Of a DNA stretch of 64,000 nt, positions 43,833 through 52,172 are shown piece by piece. The first letter of the stretch is position 1. Each line of letters starts with the position of its first letter. This stretch comes from Modestobacter sp. L9-4 (GTDB lineage: Bacteria; Actinomycetota; Actinomycetes; Mycobacteriales; Geodermatophilaceae), in assembly GCF_019112525.1 (NCBI RefSeq), contig NZ_CP077800.1, positions 2,232,001-2,296,000 on the forward strand, in the 5' to 3' direction. The position numbers and the translations under genes are program-made. A model generated the notes under the pieces. The model worked only from the letters and a program-made list of their open reading frames with translations, ran no database searches and had not been told where the DNA came from.

Positions 43833-44747
43833 GTGGAGCTGAGGGCGCTGGAGTACTTCGTGGCGGTCGTGACCACGGGCTCCTTCACGGGCGCGGCCGA
43901 GAGCTGCCTGGTCGCGCAGCCGTCCATCAGCTACCAGGTGGCTGCCCTCGAGCGGGAGCTCGGTGAGCCGCTGTTCGTCCGGACCCCGCGCGGGGCGACC
44001 CTCACGCCGGGCGGCCGGGCGCTGCTGCCGCACGCCCGGGCGTGCCTGGAGTCAGTGGCCGCGGCCAAGCGGGAGTTCGCGCAGCGGGCCGAGCTGCTGA
44101 CCGGCGAGCTCGCGATCGGCACGGTGGGCGGGGTCCAGGAGACCCGCCTGCCGCGGGTGCTGGCCGAGTACCACGCCCGCCACCCCGGGGTCTCGGTGCG
44201 GCTGGGCAGCGGCGGCAGCGACTCGTTGATCCAGGCGGTCGACGACGGCGACCTGGACGCCGCGCTGGTGGCGCTGCCCGACACGCCGCTGCCGGCGTCG
44301 CTGGCGCACGCGACCCTGCTCCAGGACGAGATCGTCGCGGTGCTGGCCCGCGAGCACCCGGTGCCGGGCGCGGCGCTGAGCTGCGAGGAGGTGCTCACCC
44401 ACCCGGTGATCACCTACGCGTCCGACAGCGCCCTGCGTCACCGCATCGAGGAGCACTTCCGGGCCGACGGCGCGCAGCTGCAGGTCTCGCACGCGACCAA
44501 CGACGTGGCCCTGCAGATCGCCCTGGCCCGGGCGGGTGTCGGTGTCGCCCTGGCGGCGGCCTACGACCCCGCCGTCGACCCCGGGTCGGGGGTCCAGGTC
44601 CTGCCGCTGGACCCGCCGCTGCGGTTCCGGAAGGTGCTCGTCTGGCGGTCCGACCCGGCACAGGCCCGGCCGCTGCTGGCGTTCCTCCAGCTCTGGACCG
44701 CGGCCGGGGGCCCGGACGCGCGCCACCCGCGCGACGCCGTCCGCTAG
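43833..44747 (+). CDS. LysR-family transcriptional regulator
   Basis: This protein of 304 residues has an N-terminal winged helix (about 1-60; LRALEYFVAVVTTGSFTGAAESCLVAQPSISYQVAALERELG) and a two-lobed periplasmic-binding-like effector domain (about 90-295). The usual LysR start MELRALEYF corresponds to GTG 43833; GTG 43827 just upstream is an alternative. The effector is unknown. It is divergent from the NTF2-like gene, the typical LysR target arrangement, with the 19-bp minisatellite between them. Confidence 0.9.
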   Translation: MELRALEYFVAVVTTGSFTGAAESCLVAQPSISYQVAALERELGEPLFVRTPRGATLTPGGRALLPHARACLESVAAAKREFAQRAELLTGELAIGTVGGVQETRLPRVLAEYHARHPGVSVRLGSGGSDSLIQAVDDGDLDAALVALPDTPLPASLAHATLLQDEIVAVLAREHPVPGAALSCEEVLTHPVITYASDSALRHRIEEHFRADGAQLQVSHATNDVALQIALARAGVGVALAAAYDPAVDPGSGVQVLPLDPPLRFRKVLVWRSDPAQARPLLAFLQLWTAAGGPDARHPRDAVR

Positions 44748-44779
44748 ACCCGCCCCGCGACGGGGGGCCACGGCAGGAG

Positions 44780-45325
44780 TCACCGGGCCCGGGCTGCGCG
44801 GGCGATGCTCTCGGCGAACAGCGGGGTCTCCCGCGCGTTGTGGGCACCCGACGCGGCCTGCCGGTCACGGGCGGCCTGCTCGAAGGAGATGCCGTTCTCC
44901 CCGAGGAACTGCAGGAACTGCTCGGTCGGGTGCGAGGTGACCGTGTTGGTGTAGCGGCAGTGCTCCTCGTCCAACGGCGTCATCCGCAGGTCCCAGACCA
45001 CCTGGACGGTCGTCCAGCCGTTCGGGGTCAGCACGTCCGAGGTGGACACCAGGTGGCAGTGGTGCGCCTCGGCGGTCTCCATCCGGTAGTGCTGGACCAC
45101 CAGGCCGGTGCCGATCATCTCGACGTTGATCGACATCGGGGTGCCGTCGTCGGCCACGGTGTAGCCGGCCGCCTTGTGGTCACCCGGGGCGCAGCGCTGG
45201 TACTCCTCGTCCGGCAGGGTCCTGAGCCAGGTGGCGATGTCGACCCGGTCGAACGGGACGTCCACGTCGTGGGTCACGACGGAGCTGGACAGGGTCAGTT
45301 CCTCGCGGACTGCGGTGCTGGTCAC
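44780..45325 (-). CDS. Unassigned protein, possibly SRPBCC/START-like
   Basis: This protein of 181 residues has no signal peptide or membrane segment. The strand-rich middle (MSINVEMIGTGLVVQHYRMETAEAHHCHLVS then TVQVVWDLRMTPLDEEHCRYTNTVTSHP) resembles a START/SRPBCC ligand-binding sheet, but I cannot place it in a named family. GTG 45325 has GAGGAG about 8 bases upstream. It converges on the LysR gene. The 190 bases before it carry no feature I can name. Confidence 0.65.
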   Translation of the reverse strand: MTSTAVREELTLSSSVVTHDVDVPFDRVDIATWLRTLPDEEYQRCAPGDHKAAGYTVADDGTPMSINVEMIGTGLVVQHYRMETAEAHHCHLVSTSDVLTPNGWTTVQVVWDLRMTPLDEEHCRYTNTVTSHPTEQFLQFLGENGISFEQAARDRQAASGAHNARETPLFAESIARAARAR

Positions 45326-45517
45326 GGTGGCTCCTCGGTGCTCTCGGGGGAGCGGGCTCGACCCCGGAGGTGCCGGTCGAGCGCGCACCTCGAGTCTCGC
45401 CACCGCACGCCGCCGCCGTCCAAGACCGGGATCCGATGGCTGGCATAGGCGGCGCCGATACGTCGCCCTGCCGGCGGAGGCTGGTGCGGGTCCTGCCGAG
45501 GGGTGGGGCGATCGCGC

Positions 45518-45745
45518 CTACCGGCGTTGGGACCGGTTCTCCCAGAGGTCGTGGCCCACGAGCAGGACGCCCGCGCCCGTCACCAGGTAGCCGAGCAGCA
45601 GGATGAGGCCGCCGCCGATGTCGCCCGGGTCGCCGATGGTCGTGAGCGCTGAGAGGACCGCGTACAGGGCGATGAGCAGGAGCCCGCCCGCGAGCACCTT
45701 CCAGGAGGTCGGGTGCACGGTGCGAGTTCCTCGGTCACGGGGCAT
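45518..45745 (-). CDS. Small two-helix membrane protein
   Basis: This protein of 75 residues has a basic N-terminus (MPRDRGTRTVHPTSWK), two hydrophobic helices (about 17-36 and 44-63) and the basic tail ENRSQRR. Function is unknown; the family resembles small actinobacterial integral membrane proteins. ATG 45745 is the start closest to the first helix with plausible spacing. Confidence 0.6.
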   Translation of the reverse strand: MPRDRGTRTVHPTSWKVLAGGLLLIALYAVLSALTTIGDPGDIGGGLILLLGYLVTGAGVLLVGHDLWENRSQRR

Positions 45746-45863
45746 GGTCACGACGCTAGGGCGAGGCGGCTCTCGTCGGGGTGTCCGATGCGGTCGACGG
45801 GACCGGGCGCACTGCACCCCGGGGAACGGCCCCTCGGTCGGCCGAGGTCCGCCGGGCGCGGGG

Positions 45864-46643
45864 TCAGCGGCCGGTGAACCGGGCGGGCCGCTTGGCCAGG
45901 AAGGCCTCCACGGCCTCGCGGTGGTCGGCCGTCGCCCCGAGCCCGGACTGCAGCCGCGCCTCCAGCGCCAGCGTCGTCCCCAGCGGGTCGGTGGCGGCGG
46001 TGGCCAGGACCTCCTTCACCGCCCGGTACGCCGCGGTCGGACCCGTGGCCAGCCGGACGGCGAGTGCCCGCGCCTCGTCGTGCACGGCCTCGGCCGGGAC
46101 GACGCGGTGCACCAGACCCCAGCCGAGGGCGGTCTCGGCGGTGAACGGCTCGGCCAGCAGCAGCAGCTCGGCCGCGCGGGAGCCGCCCACGCAGTGCACC
46201 AGCCGGGCGGCCACCGCCGAGTCGCTGGACAGGCCGATGCCGGTGAACGCGGTGCTGAGCTTGGCCCCGGCGGCGGCCACCCGCAGGTCGCCGGCCAGCG
46301 CCAGCCCCAGCCCGGCCCCGGCGCAGGCGCCGTTGACCCCGACGACCACCGGGACCGGCAGTGCGGCCAGCGCCAGCAGCAGCGGGTTGTACTCGGCGGC
46401 CACCACGTCCAGGGAGTCGGTGGCACCGCTGCGCAGCACCGCGGCGTGCTCGCCGAGGTCCTGGCCGAGGCAGAAGGCGCGGCCGGTGCCGGTGAGCAGC
46501 ACCGCGCGCACCGCGGCGTCGGCCGCCACCGCCGTCACCGCGGCGAGCAGGTCGGCGCGCAGCCGGGAGGTCATCGCCGGCTGCAGCAGGGTCAGCGTGG
46601 CTACCCCGTCGGCGTCGGTGCGGGTGACGGTGGGCTCGGACAT
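45864..46643 (-). CDS. Enoyl-CoA hydratase/isomerase family protein
   Basis: This protein of 259 residues has the crotonase fold with oxyanion-hole segments GRAFCLGQDL and NGACAGAGLGLAL. The position of the second catalytic acid reads FTGIGLSSDSAV, with Asp where classical hydratases have Glu, as in PaaG/isomerase-type members. It acts on an acyl-CoA in beta-oxidation or phenylacetate-type degradation; no other genes of such a pathway are nearby. ATG 46643 faces the efe operon across a 128-base spacer. Confidence 0.87.
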   Translation of the reverse strand: MSEPTVTRTDADGVATLTLLQPAMTSRLRADLLAAVTAVAADAAVRAVLLTGTGRAFCLGQDLGEHAAVLRSGATDSLDVVAAEYNPLLLALAALPVPVVVGVNGACAGAGLGLALAGDLRVAAAGAKLSTAFTGIGLSSDSAVAARLVHCVGGSRAAELLLLAEPFTAETALGWGLVHRVVPAEAVHDEARALAVRLATGPTAAYRAVKEVLATAATDPLGTTLALEARLQSGLGATADHREAVEAFLAKRPARFTGR

Positions 46644-46713
46644 CGTCGTCCTCTCGTTCCTGGGATCCCGGTCACCCTGGCAGACCCGGTCTGTACCGGA
46701 CGATGACGGTCTC

Positions 46714-46732
46714 CTAAGGTGAGCCTTCCCTA
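46714..46732 (+). promoter_or_regulatory. DtxR/IdeR-like iron box before efeU
   Basis: CTAAGGTGAGCCTTCCCTA closely follows the DtxR-box consensus TTAGGTTAGCCTAACCTAA, including the AGGTNAGCCT core. It lies 40 bases before the efeU ATG, so Fe2+-loaded DtxR/IdeR should repress the operon. Confidence 0.7.
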
Positions 46733-46771
46733 CGTCGGCCGGGCGCGGGGAGTCTGATCCGGAGGTCCGCC

Positions 46772-47653
46772 ATGGGGCAGGTGTTCGCCGCCAGCTACCT
46801 CATCGGTCTGCGTGAGGGCCTGGAGATGGTCCTCATCGTCAGCGTGCTCGTCGCCTACCTGGTCAAGACCGGACGGCGCAGGCACCTGCTGCCGGTCTGG
46901 GCCGGGGTGGGCGCGGCCGCGGCGCTGTCCATCGGCTTCGGCTGGGCGCTGAGCTACGTCTCCACGACCGTGCTCGGCGGCCCCGGCCAGGAGCTCTTCG
47001 ACGCGATCACCTCCACCGTCGCCGTCGTCCTGGTCACCTGGATGGTGTTCTGGATGCGGCGCACCGCGCGCCGCCTCTCCGGCGAGCTGCGCGGCAAGCT
47101 CGACGGCGCGATCGGCCTGGGCGTCGGCGCCGTCGTCGGCATCGCCTTCCTCTCCGTGGCCCGCGAGGGCCTGGAGACGACGCTGCTGTTCTTCGCCTCC
47201 GCGCAGGGCGCCACCTCCTCGGCCCCGCTGCTCGGCCTGGGCGCCGGCCTGCTCACCGCCGTCGTCCTCGGCATCGGCCTCTACGCCGGCGCCATCCGGA
47301 TCAACCTGTCCCGCTTCTTCATGGTCAGCGGCGCCCTGCTCGTGCTGGTCGCCGCCGGCATCTTCAAGTACGCGGTGCACGACTTCCAGGAGGCCGGCGT
47401 CCTGCCCGGCCTGTCGACGCACGCCTTCGACGCCTCCGGCTGGCTCGACCCGGGCAGCTGGTACGGCGCGCTCGCGGCCGGCCTGTTCAACATCACCCCC
47501 CAGCCCACCGTGCTGGAGACCATCGCCTGGGTCGCCTACCTGGTGCCGGTGCTGGTGCTGTTCCTGCTCCCCTCCCGCAAGCCCGCCGGCACCACCACGC
47601 CGGCCCCCAACGTCGTCCAGGAGACCCCGCAGCATGTCGAAGCCCGCGCGTAG
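46772..47653 (+). CDS. efeU: Iron permease EfeU (FTR1 family)
   Basis: This 293-residue membrane protein has seven helices. Two REGLE iron-translocation motifs are visible, REGLEMV in helix 1 and REGLETT in helix 4, as required for Fe3+ transport in FTR1/EfeU. It forms the elemental iron transporter with EfeO and EfeB. A DtxR-like box precedes it. The ATG has GGAGG upstream. Its 3' end overlaps efeO by 20 bases. Confidence 0.94.
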   Translation: MGQVFAASYLIGLREGLEMVLIVSVLVAYLVKTGRRRHLLPVWAGVGAAAALSIGFGWALSYVSTTVLGGPGQELFDAITSTVAVVLVTWMVFWMRRTARRLSGELRGKLDGAIGLGVGAVVGIAFLSVAREGLETTLLFFASAQGATSSAPLLGLGAGLLTAVVLGIGLYAGAIRINLSRFFMVSGALLVLVAAGIFKYAVHDFQEAGVLPGLSTHAFDASGWLDPGSWYGALAAGLFNITPQPTVLETIAWVAYLVPVLVLFLLPSRKPAGTTTPAPNVVQETPQHVEARA

Positions 47654-48779
47654 GCGCACCGCCCTGGCCGTCCTGGCCGGGACGGCCGCCCTCTCCCTCG
47701 CCGCCTGCGGCAACGAGGACCCCGCCGCCGCCGGTGCGGCGCCGGCCGACGACATCGCGGTGGCCGCCAGCGACGAGGCCTGCGACGTGGCCTCGAGCGA
47801 GCTGCCGGCCGGCGTGCACCAGTTCAGCATCACCAACTCCGGCAGCAAGGTCACCGAGTTCTACGTCTACGCCGCCGGCGACCGGGTGATGGCCGAGGTC
47901 GAGAACATCGCCCCCGGGGTCGCTCGCGAGCTGCGCGTCGAGTTGCCGGCCGGTGAGTACCAGACCGTCTGCAAGCCCGGGATGATCGGCGACGGCATCC
48001 GCTCCGCGCTCGTCGTCTCCGGCGACGCCCCGGCGCTGTCGGAGGACCAGTCGCTGGCCCAGGCCGGCACCGACTACCAGCGCTACGTGCAGTCCCAGAC
48101 CGGCGCGCTGCTGGAGCAGACCACGAAGTTCACCGACGCCGTGAAGGCCGGTGACGTCGACGGGGCCAAGGCGCTCTACCCGGTCGCCCGCACCTACTGG
48201 GAGCGGATCGAGCCGGTCGCGGAGAGCTTCGGCGACCTCGACCCGATCATCGACGGCCGCGAGGGCGACCAGGCCGAGGGCGAGGACTTCACCGGCTTCC
48301 ACCGCATCGAGAAGGCGCTGTGGGAGACCGGCGACGTCTCCGACATGGGCCCCTACGCCGACCAGCTGAAGACGAACGTCCAGGAGATCGCGGCGAAGGC
48401 CGACCAGGTCACCCTCGACCCGCTGCAGCTGGCCAACGGCGCCAAGGCCCTGCTCGACGAGATCGCCACCGGCAAGATCACCGGCGAGGAGGACCGCTAC
48501 AGCCACACCGACCTGTGGGACTTCGCGGCCAACCTCGAGGGCTCCCAGGCCGCCGTCCAGGCACTGCGGCCCTACCTGGAGACCCACGACGCCGAGCTGG
48601 TGGGCGAGATCGACGAACGCTCCAAGGCGGTGGAAGACGAGCTGGCCCAGTACCGTTCCGGTGACGGGTGGACGCTGTACGACCAGCTCACGCAGGACCA
48701 GCTGCGCGGGCTCAGCGACTCCATCACGGCGCTGACCGAGTCGGTCAGCCAGGTCGCCGCCGTCGTCGCGGAGAAGTGA
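47634..48779 (+). CDS. efeO: Iron uptake lipoprotein EfeO
   Basis: This protein of 381 residues has a lipoprotein signal with lipobox LAAC (Cys25). An N-terminal cupredoxin-like EfeO domain (about 45-130) is followed by a helical M75 peptidase-like domain (about 140-375) with the metal-site motif HRIEKALW (HxxE). It captures iron outside the membrane and hands it to EfeU. ATG 47634 lies inside the end of efeU, so the two are coupled. Confidence 0.94.
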   Translation: MSKPARRRTALAVLAGTAALSLAACGNEDPAAAGAAPADDIAVAASDEACDVASSELPAGVHQFSITNSGSKVTEFYVYAAGDRVMAEVENIAPGVARELRVELPAGEYQTVCKPGMIGDGIRSALVVSGDAPALSEDQSLAQAGTDYQRYVQSQTGALLEQTTKFTDAVKAGDVDGAKALYPVARTYWERIEPVAESFGDLDPIIDGREGDQAEGEDFTGFHRIEKALWETGDVSDMGPYADQLKTNVQEIAAKADQVTLDPLQLANGAKALLDEIATGKITGEEDRYSHTDLWDFAANLEGSQAAVQALRPYLETHDAELVGEIDERSKAVEDELAQYRSGDGWTLYDQLTQDQLRGLSDSITALTESVSQVAAVVAEK

Positions 48780-48792
48780 GTCCGGGTCCGTC

Positions 48793-50055
48793 ATGAGCTC
48801 TGAGGGTCTGTCGCGCCGCCGGTTCTTCGGGCTGGCCGGCGCGGGCACGGCCGGTGTCATCGCCGCCGGCGCGGCCGGCAGTGCGATCGGCCGGGCCACC
48901 GCGGGCGAGCCGGTCGCGCCGGCCGGTCCGTCGGCCACCGACGCCGTCGCCTTCACCGGCGACCACCAGGCCGGCATCGTCACCCCGGCCCAGGACCGGC
49001 TGCACTTCGTGGCCTTCGACGTCATCACCGAGGACCGCGCCGAGCTGGTCGAGGTGCTCAAGGCCTGGACGGCGGCGGCGGCGCGGATGACCGCCGGGCA
49101 GGACGCCGGCGAGGTCGGCGCGGTCGAGGGCGGCCAGTACGCCGTCCCCGACGACACCGGTGAGGCGCTGGACCTCCCGCCGTCCGGGCTGACCCTCACC
49201 ATCGGCTTCGGCCCGACGCTGTTCACCACCGCCGACGGCGTCGACCGCTTCGGGCTGGCCGACCGCCGGCCCGAGCCGCTGGCCGAGCTGCCCGCCTTCC
49301 CCGGCGAGGCCCTCCGGCCGGAGATCAGCGGCGGTGACCTGTGCGTGCAGGCCTGCGCCAACGACCCGCAGGTCGCCGTGCACGCCGTCCGCAACCTGGT
49401 GCGCCTGGGCGCCGGCGTGGTCAGCGTCCGGTGGTCGCAGCTGGGCTTCGGCCGCACGTCCTCGACCTCCAGCGCGCAGACCACCCCGCGCAACCTGTTC
49501 GGCTTCAAGGACGGCACCGACAACCTCAAGGCCGAGGCCCCCAAGGCCCTCGACCAGTTCGTCTGGGTGGCCGACGGCGACCCGGGCGCGGACTGGCTGG
49601 CCGGCGGCTCGTACGTGGTGACCCGGCGGATCCGGATGCGGATCGAGCAGTGGGACACCGCCACCCTCGCCGACCAGGAGCAGACGATCGGCCGCACCAA
49701 GAAGGCCGGCGCCCCGCTGGGCCAGGCGGGCGAGTTCGACCCGGTCGACCTCACCGCGTCCGCGATGCCCGAGAAGTCGCACGTCGCGCTGGCCCACCCG
49801 ACCAACTCCGGGACGGCGATCCTGCGGCGCGGCTACAGCTTCGTCGACGGCTCCGACGGGCTCGGGCGCCTGGACGCCGGGCTGTTCTTCATCGCCTACC
49901 AGCGCAACCCCGAGACCGGCTTCGTGCAGGTGCAGAAGAACCTGCGCACGGACGCGATGAACGAGTACGTCCAGCACACGTCGTCCGCGGTCTTCGCCTG
50001 CCCGCCCGGGGTCACCGGCCCCGACGACTGGTGGGGCCGGGCGCTGTTCTCCTGA
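48793..50055 (+). CDS. efeB: DyP-type haem peroxidase EfeB
   Basis: This protein of 420 residues has a Tat signal peptide (SRRRFFGLAGAG at residues 7-18). The DyP fold shows GFKDGTDN, whose Asp is the distal catalytic residue of the GxxDG motif, and the proximal haem His in HVALAHPTNSG. It is exported folded with haem and oxidises Fe2+ or extracts iron from haem for EfeUO. It starts 13 bases after efeO and is the last gene of the operon. Confidence 0.94.
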   Translation: MSSEGLSRRRFFGLAGAGTAGVIAAGAAGSAIGRATAGEPVAPAGPSATDAVAFTGDHQAGIVTPAQDRLHFVAFDVITEDRAELVEVLKAWTAAAARMTAGQDAGEVGAVEGGQYAVPDDTGEALDLPPSGLTLTIGFGPTLFTTADGVDRFGLADRRPEPLAELPAFPGEALRPEISGGDLCVQACANDPQVAVHAVRNLVRLGAGVVSVRWSQLGFGRTSSTSSAQTTPRNLFGFKDGTDNLKAEAPKALDQFVWVADGDPGADWLAGGSYVVTRRIRMRIEQWDTATLADQEQTIGRTKKAGAPLGQAGEFDPVDLTASAMPEKSHVALAHPTNSGTAILRRGYSFVDGSDGLGRLDAGLFFIAYQRNPETGFVQVQKNLRTDAMNEYVQHTSSAVFACPPGVTGPDDWWGRALFS

Positions 50056-50162
50056 CCGCCCGGGCGTGACCTGCGCGACGGGTTGACCGCCGCCGGGTCC
50101 GGGCAGGGACCCGCGGGCTGAGCACAGGCCGCTCCGCTCGTCCGTCGTCCCCGGGAGCCTGC

Positions 50163-51230
50163 GTGTCCGGACTGTCCCTGCCCCTGCTGCTCGCGATCTT
50201 CGCCGCGGCCGCCGGCGTCATCTGGGTCGCCGGCGTCCAGCTGTCGAACCAGACCGACGTGCTGGCCACCCGGCTCCACCTCGGGACGGCGCTGGGCGGG
50301 CTCGTCCTGCTGGCGGTCGCCACCAACCTCCCCGAGATCGCCATCACCGTCAGCGCCGCGATGTCGGGCAACCTCGACGTCGCGGTCGGCAACCTGCTCG
50401 GCGGCATCGCCATCCAGACCGTCGTCCTGGTGGCGCTGGACGCCTTCGGCGTGCGCGGCCGGCGGCCGCTGATGTACCGGGCCGCCTCGCTGGTGCTGGT
50501 GCTGGAGGGCGCCCTGGTCGTCGGGGTCCTGGCCGTGGTCATCGCCGGCAGCCAGCTGCCCGACTCGCTGGTCATCGGCCGGGTCGGGCCGGCGTCGGTG
50601 CTCATCGCCGTGCTGTGGATCGCCGGGCTGCTGCTGCTCCAGCGGGCCGGGAAGGGCCTGCCCTGGCACGAGTCGGGCAACGCACCCGACGGCCAGGACG
50701 AGCCGCGCGGGCACAGCCAGCAGAAGACCGAGGCGAAGGCCACCACCAACGGCACCAGCACCGCCAAGGCGGGGAGCATCTTCGGCGTCGCCGCGCTGCT
50801 CACCCTGGTCGCCGGCGTGGTGCTCGAGCGCAGCGGCGACGCCATCGCCGACCACGTCGGGCTCACCGGCGTCCTGTTCGGGGCGACCGTGCTGGCTGCC
50901 GCGACCTCGCTGCCGGAGCTCTCCACCGGGCTCACCTCGGTCAAGGCCGGCGACTACCAGCTCGCGGTCAGCGACATCTTCGGCGGCAACGCGTTCCTGC
51001 CGGTGCTGTTCCTCCCCGCCTCGCTCATCTCCGGGACGGCGGTGCTGCCGCAGGCCCAGGCCACCGACATCTACCTGACCGCCCTCGCCGTCCTGCTGAC
51101 GCTGGTCTACATGGCCGGGCTGGTCCTCCGGCCGGGACGGCGGATCGCGCGGATGGGGGTGGACTCCCTGGTGGTGCTGGTGCTCTACGCCGTGGGGGTC
51201 GTCGGCCTGGTGGCGATCGCCGGCGGCTGA
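50163..51230 (+). CDS. Cation/Ca2+ exchanger (CaCA superfamily)
   Basis: This 355-residue membrane protein has about ten helices in two halves joined by a hydrophilic loop (about 170-205, rich in Gly/Ser/Lys/Thr). The alpha repeats are visible: AVATNLPEIAITVSAAMSGNLDVAVGNLLGG and AAATSLPELSTGLTSVKAGDYQLAVSDIFGGNAF, each with the ion-coordinating Glu after a Pro. Ca2+ or another cation is exchanged for Na+ or H+. GTG 50163 is the likely start. Its last 46 bases overlap the end of the convergent rhodopsin gene. Confidence 0.88.
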   Translation: MSGLSLPLLLAIFAAAAGVIWVAGVQLSNQTDVLATRLHLGTALGGLVLLAVATNLPEIAITVSAAMSGNLDVAVGNLLGGIAIQTVVLVALDAFGVRGRRPLMYRAASLVLVLEGALVVGVLAVVIAGSQLPDSLVIGRVGPASVLIAVLWIAGLLLLQRAGKGLPWHESGNAPDGQDEPRGHSQQKTEAKATTNGTSTAKAGSIFGVAALLTLVAGVVLERSGDAIADHVGLTGVLFGATVLAAATSLPELSTGLTSVKAGDYQLAVSDIFGGNAFLPVLFLPASLISGTAVLPQAQATDIYLTALAVLLTLVYMAGLVLRPGRRIARMGVDSLVVLVLYAVGVVGLVAIAGG

Positions 51231-52093
51231 GCCGGCGGCAGCACCGCCCTGCTGTGCTCGACGTTGCTGACCCAGACCGCCTCCTGGTGGGTGTCCCGCC
51301 CGGACGCGACGTCCTCGGCGGTGCGCAGCTTGGCCACCTTGTGCACCAGGACGCCGAAGCCGACCTTGGCCAGCACGTCGGCCGCCGAGTAGGCCAGCTG
51401 CACCGTGGTGAGCCAGGTCGCGGTGACGTCGACGAACACCGGGATCGCGTAGACCAGCGGGTAGACGCCGAAGGCACCCAGCAGCACGATCGCGGCGTTG
51501 CGCAGGCTCACCGCGGCCTCACGGCCCATCGCCGGAACCGAGGTGCGCACCGCGCCGATCAGCGCCACGTAGAGATAGGCGTAGAAGGCGGTCGACACCA
51601 GGCCCCAGACCACCAGCGCCGTGGTGTCCCGGCCCTCGTCGACCACCTGGGACCCGAGGTAGCCGGTGAGGATCATCAGGAAGGCCGCTGCCATGGTGCT
51701 CGCCCGCAGCTTCCGGGCCCGGGCGCCGGCCAGCGAGCACACCGCCAGCAGCTCGACGCACAGCAGCGGCACCGTCACCGACCAGTCGACGTAGCGCGGG
51801 GACAGCGCCAGCCGGGCCTCGGCACCCGGCACGTAGCCGGCGTCGGTCAGCTCGTAGCCGTGGCCCCACCGCAGGAACAGCAGCAGGTAGGACAGCGCCG
51901 CCACCGCCCCGATGCACAGCCCGGCCAGCACCGCAGGGCGGTACCGGACGCCGACCTCGTCCCGGCTGGTCCAGCTGTACAGGGCGTAGGCCAGCAGCGC
52001 GAAGCCGGCGCCGACGAGGGCGAACTCGACCAGGTCGTACTGGCCCCGGGTCAGGGTCTGCAGCTCGGGCGGAGGGGAGTCGGCGAGGAACAC
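51185..52093 (-). CDS. Proteorhodopsin-like light-driven proton pump (DTE motif)
   Basis: This 302-residue protein has seven membrane helices. Helix C reads RYVDWSVTVPLLCVE: Arg100, counter-ion Asp103, Thr107 and proton-donor position Glu114, the DTE pattern of outward proton-pumping proteorhodopsins. Helix G reads SAADVLAKVGFG with Asp239 and the retinal Schiff-base Lys243. The residue at the spectral-tuning position of helix C is Leu, typical of green-absorbing forms. GTG 52093 puts about 20 residues before helix A; the open frame continues upstream into the divergent glycerate kinase region and I reject that part. No retinal-synthesis gene is in the window. A C-terminal tail of about 45 residues overlaps the exchanger gene. 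Confidence 0.92.
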   Translation of the reverse strand: MFLADSPPPELQTLTRGQYDLVEFALVGAGFALLAYALYSWTSRDEVGVRYRPAVLAGLCIGAVAALSYLLLFLRWGHGYELTDAGYVPGAEARLALSPRYVDWSVTVPLLCVELLAVCSLAGARARKLRASTMAAAFLMILTGYLGSQVVDEGRDTTALVVWGLVSTAFYAYLYVALIGAVRTSVPAMGREAAVSLRNAAIVLLGAFGVYPLVYAIPVFVDVTATWLTTVQLAYSAADVLAKVGFGVLVHKVAKLRTAEDVASGRDTHQEAVWVSNVEHSRAVLPPAQPPAIATRPTTPTA

Positions 52094-52172
52094 GGGCGGG
52101 ACTACCCGGTCGCCGCAGCTCAGAACCCACCCCGCGCTCGCGCCACCCCGCACGACCGGCCAGGCTGCCCGC

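Noticed and set aside
43020-44033. Open frames reading through the 19-bp repeats, including an apparent repeat protein
   Set aside because: The 19-base period shifts frame at each unit; the frames are open only because the unit lacks stop words. The real NTF2-like gene ends upstream at ATG 43403.
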